From NCBI GenBank assembly GCA_039105265.1, contig JAPFFF010000008.1, positions 1,302,001 to 1,366,000 on the forward strand: a DNA stretch of 64,000 nucleotides, read 5' to 3'. This document shows positions 57,297-64,000 of the stretch, piece after piece. Made by a program: the position numbers and the translations under genes. The notes beneath the pieces are model-generated. The model did no database searches. It was not told the origin of the DNA and worked only from the letters and a program-made list of their open reading frames with translations. Position 1 is the first letter of the stretch. Each line of letters starts with the position of its first letter. Origin of the DNA: Tritrichomonas musculus (lineage: Eukaryota > Parabasalia > Tritrichomonadida > Tritrichomonadidae).

Positions 57297-58649
57297 ATGG
57301 ATGGAAATGATAAAGCCAAAGAAGTTGTTCTCGAAGATGTTATGAGAAGGAAAGGCACGAAGGTTGGCCTTTGGAGAAAGCGGTTTGTACAGCTAACCCC
57401 TCACCAAATCATAGTTTATAAAGAAGAACATGAAGGCGAAGTTTATCAAAGATTCGACATTTTTCCAACTACGACCGTTGAATTCTCAGAATTAGAAGGT
57501 GCGCCTACATTAATTGTTCGTAATGAAGGCAATTCTGTTGGATTAACACTATCCAATGAAAATATAGAAAAAGTAATTCGCTGGGTTAATGAAATTCGAA
57601 ATATCACTCTTCAAACCCCTGGCCTCTCAATGGATAATTTTGAAATTCTCTCAGTAATTGGACGTGGATTTTATGGAAAAGTTATGCTTGTTAAAAAGAA
57701 AGACACAGATGAACTTTATGCAATTAAAACAGTGCATAAGAACTTATTAATTGAAAGTCGTAAAGTTCACACAATATTTGCTGAACGAAATGTTTTGATG
57801 AAATCAAAGCATCCATTCATTGTTAATATATGCTTTGCCTTCCAAACTGAAACAAAAGTATATTTAGGTCTTGAGTACGTTCCTGGAGGAGATTTATATC
57901 GACACTTGCATACAGATGGAAATTTATCAATAGAAGAAGTTCGATTAATTATTGCTCAACTATGTCTTGCAATTGATTATTTACATTCAGTCAATGTTGT
58001 TTATCGTGATCTAAAATCAGAGAATGTTCTTATTGATCAAGATGGATTTGTTAAATTAACTGACTTTGGATTGGCCAAGGCCCTAACACCAGACTTGAAA
58101 CAGACAGAAACCTTCTGTGGAACAAATGAATATTTAGCTCCTGAGATTATTTATCGAAATCCATACGGACCAGAGATTGATTGGTGGGCAATTGGAATTT
58201 TAACCTACGAATTGCTGTATGGTCAACCACCATTTCATGATCCATCTAAACTCAAGATGTTCAAAAGAATTCTCAACGAAGATCCTAAGTTCCCTGATGG
58301 CACAGATGAGTCCATTATATCATTCATATCAGCTTTATTAACCAAAGATCCTTTGAAGAGAGCCAAATTTGAAGATCTCAAAGGACATCCGTTCTTTAAA
58401 GGCATCAACTTTAAAGATATTCTTGACAAGAAATTCAAACCAATTTATGTACCTCAAGATACATCAAAAGTCACTAATAACTTTGACGCTGAATTTACAA
58501 ATGAAAAAGCCGAGGATTCAGATGGTGAACAAGCAGAACCAGAAAATAAAGATGATTTCACAGGATTTTCATACTTTGGAGGAATAAATCAGCAACCAGC
58601 TGATGATGATCTCAGCGATGATGGCGAATGCATTGCTATCGAAGATTAA
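57297..58649 (+). CDS. AGC protein kinase with PH domain (Akt/PKB-like)
   Basis: The 450-residue protein has a PH domain (about 12-102; RKGTKVGLWRKRFVQL) and an AGC kinase domain (115-368). The glycine loop is GRGFYGKV (122-129), with K144, YRDLK with D238, DFG at 256-258, the T-loop TETFCGT with T272, and APE at 281-283. The C-tail ends in a hydrophobic motif FTGFSYFG (421-428), whose serine (S425) is the regulatory site in AGC kinases, followed by an acidic tail. This layout is that of Akt/PKB: recruitment by phosphoinositides, then activation through T-loop and hydrophobic-motif phosphorylation. YRD replaces HRD, which is common in AGC kinases. Length compares well with the 480 residues of Akt. 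Confidence 0.93.
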   Translation: MDGNDKAKEVVLEDVMRRKGTKVGLWRKRFVQLTPHQIIVYKEEHEGEVYQRFDIFPTTTVEFSELEGAPTLIVRNEGNSVGLTLSNENIEKVIRWVNEIRNITLQTPGLSMDNFEILSVIGRGFYGKVMLVKKKDTDELYAIKTVHKNLLIESRKVHTIFAERNVLMKSKHPFIVNICFAFQTETKVYLGLEYVPGGDLYRHLHTDGNLSIEEVRLIIAQLCLAIDYLHSVNVVYRDLKSENVLIDQDGFVKLTDFGLAKALTPDLKQTETFCGTNEYLAPEIIYRNPYGPEIDWWAIGILTYELLYGQPPFHDPSKLKMFKRILNEDPKFPDGTDESIISFISALLTKDPLKRAKFEDLKGHPFFKGINFKDILDKKFKPIYVPQDTSKVTNNFDAEFTNEKAEDSDGEQAEPENKDDFTGFSYFGGINQQPADDDLSDDGECIAIED

Positions 58650-59072
58650 TGGTGATATTTTTGATGGGAAAAGAATAACATTTTGTATGTTTAAAATATG
58701 TAATTTGTAACATCTTATTATTTATTTTTATTTTTTGTATTTTTTTAAATATATCATTTTTTGAAAACGATGAAATCTTCGTTAAAATTTTATCATTAAT
58801 CATAAAAATAAGATATACAGAGGAATATACTTTTATTTAAAAACAAACTTATTACATGAAAAAATGTATTAGTATTTTACGAATCATAAAATTGATGTTA
58901 ATCTAATTTGATTTTATGTTTTGAAAAAGTCAAAAATTCAATGTAACATCATTTTCCTAATATGTAACGTATATAAACGTATCGTATCTCAAAATTAAAG
59001 AAATATCTGGTCTTTTTGTATATAAAAAAGTGAATATATATTTAAAAAATTGTTTTTATTATCGATTGATAG
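58650..59072. other. AT-rich intergenic
   Basis: 423 bases between co-oriented genes, without visible motif. Confidence 0.5.
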
Positions 59073-62000
59073 ATGAAACATTATGAAGATTTCTTCAACG
59101 AAGCGCAACAATACTCATCAATTTTAAAACGTTATGAAGAAAAAGGAGAAGTTTTCAAAGATCCAAATTTTATCCCGACATGCAATATAAAAGAGCCACT
59201 TGTTGAATTTGACGATGAAAAACACATATGGCATAGAATCGACAAATATTATTCTACACCTCTTTTTAAAAAAGAGGCTATTAATGAAGATGCAATTCAA
59301 CAAGGTGAGCTAGGTACTTGCTATTTTATAGCTTCATTAACAAGAATTGCAAGGCAACCAGATCTTGTTGAAATGCTGTTTGATACAAGAACACGAAGAA
59401 GCAGTAGTAATGAGAATAGCGAATACATAGACACAATTAATTTAAAATGCGGAGCAGTTATAGTATATTTTCATGTATTTGGTAAGAGAACACCAGTTTT
59501 GATCGATACTCTAATTCCATTTGAAAGAGGCACTCGAAAACCAAGATTTAGTCATCCATCAGATCTAAAATATTCGCCATGGTTTTGCCTTGTAGAAAAA
59601 GCATATGCTAAATTAAATGGCAGTTATTCAGCAATTATAAGTGGAAAATTGTCACAAGCTATTTATCATCTTTTTGGATATTACCCTTGCTATAGCGACA
59701 TTGATGGAATTTTAGAAAAACGCAAACAAAAACTACAGTTGAAAGGAGAAACTAGCACAGACGAGAATTTCGATGAAAACGAGTATCTATTTTCTCTTTT
59801 AATGAAATGGCAATACCAAGATGCTGTTTTAGGTGCTGATATCACACTAGATAAATTACGAAAAAATGTAACTGAAGAAAATATTAAAGATAATGGCTTA
59901 GTTTCCGCTCATGCATATTTAATACTGAAAGTTCGAAGGGAAGAGGGCAAAAACTTTGTTTGCTTAAGAAATCCATGGGGTGAACATGAATGGCTTGGCG
60001 ATTGGTCTGACACTTCGGATTTATGGACTCCAAAATTGAAAAAAGCTCTTGGTGTTCATCTGAAAAATAATGGAACTTTTTGGATGGTTGACAAAGATTT
60101 CTTCCGTTATTTTTCTTCTTTTGATGTAGCTAAACCAGTAAATCCTGAATACCATAATAAAACAATCATGACCAAACTTGAACCTGGCGAGATCGATGGC
60201 CATCAAGTTGATTCTCCATCAGCTCATCTTGAGAAGCATCAAACATTCGCTTTCAAATTGAAAAATGTTAGAATAAAATCTGCTGAAGGAGGTCAAAATT
60301 TTGGCCCTGACGTTCAGACTGTTGATGATGCAAAAGTATATATTACAGTAGAAAAGAGGACTTCATATCTAGATTCTTTAAATGATTCATCACCAAAGTA
60401 TCAAATGTTTATAGTCTATTCTAATGGAAAAAAAGTCGAATATAATCAACTTCAATATTTCAATCGTCATTGGGTTCAAACAGTTAACAAATTCTTTCGT
60501 TTTTCAATTCATATAAAAGAAAATGATCCATTTGTAATTATTTTCCAGCGAAACGACAAAAAAGATTTTACTGAAGAATGCTACGCTTCCTTTAGCTGCA
60601 AATACGATTTTGATCTTTATGATGTTGACCATCCGGACCAACTTGCAGAGGAAAACGAAAACCTCGGCGTTCTTTTCGACAATAAATCAAAACGATATAG
60701 TAATATTGCCAGGAAAATTGTCACAAGAAACATTAATGGCAAAAGTATTCGTGCATTTGATTCACCTGATATTACTACAACAGACGACAATTTTTATAAA
60801 CATTTAACTTTAAATCCTGATAGCGAAACATCTTCCCACTTTTACGAATACGACATCAGCGATTATAATGCTTTAAGGAAAACCATAAATCAAAATAGTG
60901 AAGATTTGACTCAATTTTTAGACGAGACTAAAAAACAGATATTTGAAACTCAAAATCAACTCAATTCAATTCTGAACGATACCAAAAAACAAACACAAGA
61001 AACCAAAAATGAGCTTGAGTCTTTATTAAATGAAACCAAAAATGCTAAAAACGAAATTTCAACTTTATTGAACGATACCAAAAAGCAAATTCAAGGAACA
61101 AACAATAATCAACAATATAATAACAGTTACCAACATGTTCCAGTTTCAAATAACAGCATTAATCAATCTAATGCCACCAGTAATAATAATTATCAACAAA
61201 ATCCAATTTTAAGCACCAATACTAATTTTGTTCAACCAAATATCCCTTCCAACGACACCAATTACCAACAAACTCCAATTTTGAGCAATAATAATGAAGG
61301 CATTTCAAATGATTTTACTTCATCCCAAACGTACAACAATAGTGAACAATCATCACAAGCCAACAACTTTGATGATGATGCTTTTTCACCTCTCATGAAT
61401 AATGTTAATGGCCTAATTGGACAACCCTCGAACAACCGTGAGATAAAAGAACCAATTAAACCCAAAGAATCAGCAAGACACCAGCAACCAGAGAACCAAT
61501 TTGATCTCTTTATGAAAGCAGCAGAGAAAGATGATCCAGCAGCCCTTTTCAATCTTGGTCTTATGTATTCAAAAGGACAAGATAATGTTCCAACTGACAA
61601 AATGAAAGCATTTCAATATTATGAACGTTCAGCATCACTTGGGAATTCCAAAGCTCAATATAATCTTGGCCTTATGTATTTGAATGGTGATGGCATTCCA
61701 CAAAATGTTCAAAAAGGAGTTGAATTACTTGAAAGTTCAGCTAATTCAGGGAATCCTTTAGCACAAAGCAGACTCGGCAATATGTATTCGATTGGTGATC
61801 ATGTTGATAAAAACTTTTCCAGAGCCATTGAATTATATGAAAAAGCGTCAGCTCAAAATGATGCAGAAGCGCAAGTAAATCTCGGCTACATGTATGACCA
61901 AGGAGAAGGTGTTGAAATTGACAAACAAAAAGCATTTAATTTATACAACCAAGCCGCACAAAATGGCAATTCAAAAGCACTTTTTAATCTTGCTTTTATG

Positions 62001-64000
62001 TATGAAAACGGTGTCCAAGGTGTCATACAAAAAGATTCCCGAAAAGCAGCCGAATTGTACCAACAAGCTGCAGACAAAGGCGTAACGCAAGCACTTTTCA
62101 ATCTTGGCCTTTTGTATTCAAAAGGAAACAACGGAGATTTCCCAATTAACAAGACAAAAGCGGCACAACTTTTTGAACAAGGTTCTAATCAAGGCGATCC
62201 GAATGCTACACTAAATTTGGCATTAATGTATTCGTCAGGTGAAGGTGTTTCTCGTGTTGACAAGAAGAAAGCAGCCGAATTATTCAAAAAAGTAGCTAAA
62301 TTAAATAACCCTAATGCACAGTTTAATTTAGGACTTTTATACTCTAAGGGTGAAGGCGTTGAAAAGAATCCAAGAAAGGCATGTAAGTATTACGAAAGGG
62401 CCGCTAATCAAGGCATTTCTAAAGCTAAATTTAATTTGGGCGTCCTTCTTTATCAAGGCGCTGAAGGTGTCACACAAGATAAACAAAAGGCTGCAAAATT
62501 GTTCCAAGAAGTGTCAAACAAAAATGGAAAGGCAAACTTTAATTTGGCAGTGATGCATGAAAAAGGTGACGGCGTTCAAAAAGACCAACAAAAGGCTCTT
62601 TATTACTACAAAAAGGCGGCTGATTTGAACAATAAAGACGCGCTTTTGAACTTGGGTTGCATGCACGAAGAAGGAATCGGTGGCGCCCCTCTCGATAAGA
62701 GAAAGGCTTTCGATTATTACCAGCGTGCGGCGGCGTTGGGAAGCGACAAGGCACAGACAAATCTAGGCTTGATGTACCTCAAGGGAGAGGTCTGCCCGGT
62801 GGACAAAGCGAAGGCAAAGGAATGCTTCTCTAGAGCGTCTGAAAAAGGAAACCAGCAGGCAGAGCTGAACCTGGGACTGCTGCTCAATGAAGGAAACCAG
62901 GATGACCAAAACAGGGCAGTCGAATACTTACAGCGCGCCGCAAACAAGGGAAACTCAGAAGCTCAGCAGTTGCTGGCTTCAAAATACCCAAACTACGACT
63001 ACACACAGAATGCTAACCCAAACTACAACAACACGCAAAATACAAATCAAAACTACAACAACTTTCAGAACACTTTGAGCAATGGCTTCCAAAATTTGTT
63101 CAATAGTAGCAGCAGCAATCAAAATACTCTCTATAATCCTCAAAATACACTGAACAAAAATGTTCAAAATCCAGCAAACATTCAGAATCCAACAAACATT
63201 CAGAATCCAGCAAACATTCAGAATCCAGCAAACATTCAGAATCCAGCAAACATTCAGAATCCAGCAAACATTCAGAATCCAGCAAACATTCAAAATCCAA
63301 CTAACATTCAGAATCCAATAAATGTTCAGAATCCAGCGAATATTCAAACTCCGACAAACAATCAAACTCCAACAAATATTCAAACTCCAACAAATATTCA
63401 AACTCCAACAAACATCCAAAATCCAACGAATGTTCAGAATCCAGCAAATATTTTTGACCAGCTTGGCAGTGCATTGAGTGTGTCACCAATCCGTCAGTTT
63501 TATTCATCTGTTGAGCAACGAGTGAACAAATTGAATGGCATTCTAGCTGATCCAAGCGGCGACTACCAGGAGACGTTGAAGGATGTCCACATGGTCCTTC
63601 TCGACCTGAATCTTGTCCGAATGATTTCGAAGTATGACGAAGTCAACAAGTCACTGAAATCCGCCGAGCAAGAAGCTTCGACCTTTCTTTCAAAGAAGAG
63701 CTCATTGCCGTCTCTCACCAAGCCCAACAACGACACCTTCCTTTCGTACTCGGAAGACGATCTTCAAGACAGCCACGGCAGTCGGATGACCAAGTCAGAA
63801 CGCGAGATTCGCGAAGAGCTTGAAGATCTCCAGCTAGAAGTCGAGATCCTTGACTCAAAAGTGAAGCAGCTTGACAAGCAGATCAAGAATGAAACGATAG
63901 GAAGCTCGTCACACAGAATCCAAAGTCCACAAGAAATGACAACCGAAGAAATCCTTCAAAAGTACTGCGTAGCGCCTCCTCGTGCAAAGAGGAACAAAAT
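59073..64000 (+). CDS. Calpain-type protease fused to Sel1 repeats, runs off the window
   Basis: One frame stays open from the ATG at 59073 to the window end (over 1640 codons). Residues about 40-370 are a calpain (C2) cysteine-protease core: C83 in GELGTCYFIA, H280 in VSAHAYLIL and N300 in RNPWGEHEW form the triad. A beta-rich, calpain-C2L-like region follows (about 375-530). Then comes a coiled coil with repeated LNDTKKQ and LNETKN (about 610-685), an N/Q-rich linker, and 13-14 Sel1-like repeats (about 811-1306; ALFNLGLMYSKG). Next is a 16-fold NIQNPA hexapeptide array (1363-1458) and a C-terminal coiled coil (about 1565-1615). Sel1 repeats bind partner proteins, so they could dock the protease to substrates. 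The 3' part from about 62680 is distinctly GC-richer. The C-terminus lies outside the window. Confidence 0.92.
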   Translation, partial: MKHYEDFFNEAQQYSSILKRYEEKGEVFKDPNFIPTCNIKEPLVEFDDEKHIWHRIDKYYSTPLFKKEAINEDAIQQGELGTCYFIASLTRIARQPDLVEMLFDTRTRRSSSNENSEYIDTINLKCGAVIVYFHVFGKRTPVLIDTLIPFERGTRKPRFSHPSDLKYSPWFCLVEKAYAKLNGSYSAIISGKLSQAIYHLFGYYPCYSDIDGILEKRKQKLQLKGETSTDENFDENEYLFSLLMKWQYQDAVLGADITLDKLRKNVTEENIKDNGLVSAHAYLILKVRREEGKNFVCLRNPWGEHEWLGDWSDTSDLWTPKLKKALGVHLKNNGTFWMVDKDFFRYFSSFDVAKPVNPEYHNKTIMTKLEPGEIDGHQVDSPSAHLEKHQTFAFKLKNVRIKSAEGGQNFGPDVQTVDDAKVYITVEKRTSYLDSLNDSSPKYQMFIVYSNGKKVEYNQLQYFNRHWVQTVNKFFRFSIHIKENDPFVIIFQRNDKKDFTEECYASFSCKYDFDLYDVDHPDQLAEENENLGVLFDNKSKRYSNIARKIVTRNINGKSIRAFDSPDITTTDDNFYKHLTLNPDSETSSHFYEYDISDYNALRKTINQNSEDLTQFLDETKKQIFETQNQLNSILNDTKKQTQETKNELESLLNETKNAKNEISTLLNDTKKQIQGTNNNQQYNNSYQHVPVSNNSINQSNATSNNNYQQNPILSTNTNFVQPNIPSNDTNYQQTPILSNNNEGISNDFTSSQTYNNSEQSSQANNFDDDAFSPLMNNVNGLIGQPSNNREIKEPIKPKESARHQQPENQFDLFMKAAEKDDPAALFNLGLMYSKGQDNVPTDKMKAFQYYERSASLGNSKAQYNLGLMYLNGDGIPQNVQKGVELLESSANSGNPLAQSRLGNMYSIGDHVDKNFSRAIELYEKASAQNDAEAQVNLGYMYDQGEGVEIDKQKAFNLYNQAAQNGNSKALFNLAFMYENGVQGVIQKDSRKAAELYQQAADKGVTQALFNLGLLYSKGNNGDFPINKTKAAQLFEQGSNQGDPNATLNLALMYSSGEGVSRVDKKKAAELFKKVAKLNNPNAQFNLGLLYSKGEGVEKNPRKACKYYERAANQGISKAKFNLGVLLYQGAEGVTQDKQKAAKLFQEVSNKNGKANFNLAVMHEKGDGVQKDQQKALYYYKKAADLNNKDALLNLGCMHEEGIGGAPLDKRKAFDYYQRAAALGSDKAQTNLGLMYLKGEVCPVDKAKAKECFSRASEKGNQQAELNLGLLLNEGNQDDQNRAVEYLQRAANKGNSEAQQLLASKYPNYDYTQNANPNYNNTQNTNQNYNNFQNTLSNGFQNLFNSSSSNQNTLYNPQNTLNKNVQNPANIQNPTNIQNPANIQNPANIQNPANIQNPANIQNPANIQNPTNIQNPINVQNPANIQTPTNNQTPTNIQTPTNIQTPTNIQNPTNVQNPANIFDQLGSALSVSPIRQFYSSVEQRVNKLNGILADPSGDYQETLKDVHMVLLDLNLVRMISKYDEVNKSLKSAEQEASTFLSKKSSLPSLTKPNNDTFLSYSEDDLQDSHGSRMTKSEREIREELEDLQLEVEILDSKVKQLDKQIKNETIGSSSHRIQSPQEMTTEEILQKYCVAPPRAKRNK
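63159..63446 (+). repeat. 18-bp tandem repeat, 16 copies (NIQNPA)
   Basis: Sixteen in-frame 18-bp units of the AACATTCAGAATCCAGCA type encode NIQNPA/T or NIQTPT. Units 3-7 are almost identical; later units drift. This is recent slippage or unequal exchange. Confidence 0.95.

Noticed and set aside
62979-63555. Minus-strand C/W/L-rich frames over the NIQNPA array
   Set aside because: Complements of an 18-bp repeat; low-complexity and inside the calpain-Sel1 gene.

Overview
The window looks like nuclear DNA of a trichomonad protist (parabasalid, most like Tritrichomonas). It is very AT-rich. Its genes are intron-poor eukaryotic ones: divergent actin, CAMK-like and AGC kinases, RasGAP, E2F, bZIP, CPSF30, a USP deubiquitinase, a calpain, and BTB/discoidin-like and ankyrin proteins. 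Many DNA transposons lie between them. This assignment rests on gene style, not on an rRNA or other marker.

Layout. 1-4.2 kb is accessory: a GATATC-rich MITE cut by the window edge, a 40-bp fold-back, small ORFs plus a helicase-like ORF that may be remains of a virus-like element, and a hAT-type MITE (3684-4186). 4.8-7.7 kb holds an actin-like gene (-) and a kinase (+). 8746-9221 is a second, whole copy of the GATATC MITE with a 10-bp target duplication. 9.5-10.9 kb looks like decayed coding DNA. 11.8-25.7 kb is a host gene block: a tandem zinc-knuckle-like protein, an interrupted ankyrin gene, a BTB/discoidin-like gene, a 1552-residue Q/N-rich protein with clathrin-box, NPF and DPF motifs, a two-CH-domain protein, a GT2 glycosyltransferase and a sugar transporter.

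26-47.3 kb is transposon-dense. It holds a second cluster of the possible virus-like fragments (27.5-29.1 kb) and the end of a CAACG-rich hAT-like MITE. Next comes a 4.9-kb non-coding TIR element (29742-34627) with a smaller 8-bp-TSD element nested in it (30784-32164). A 3.9-kb DDE transposon (35368-39295) has a perfect 8-bp TSD and a P/THAP9-like transposase whose N-terminus carries RRM-like folds. A RasGAP gene follows, then a complete 5.76-kb MULE (41544-47304) with a 9-bp TSD. The MULE has an intact 780-residue transposase, and its arms are built from a 120-bp GC-rich palindromic repeat plus copies of its own gene start.

47.5-64 kb is a compact host block: USP, CPSF30, bZIP, SLC35F-like transporter, an acidic unknown, E2F, PH-AGC kinase, and a very long calpain-Sel1 gene that runs off the right edge.

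The most notable signals are the MULE with self-copied arms, the RRM-bearing P-like transposon, the nested TIR elements, the endocytic-scaffold candidate, and the sharp GC rise inside the last third of two otherwise AT-rich genes.
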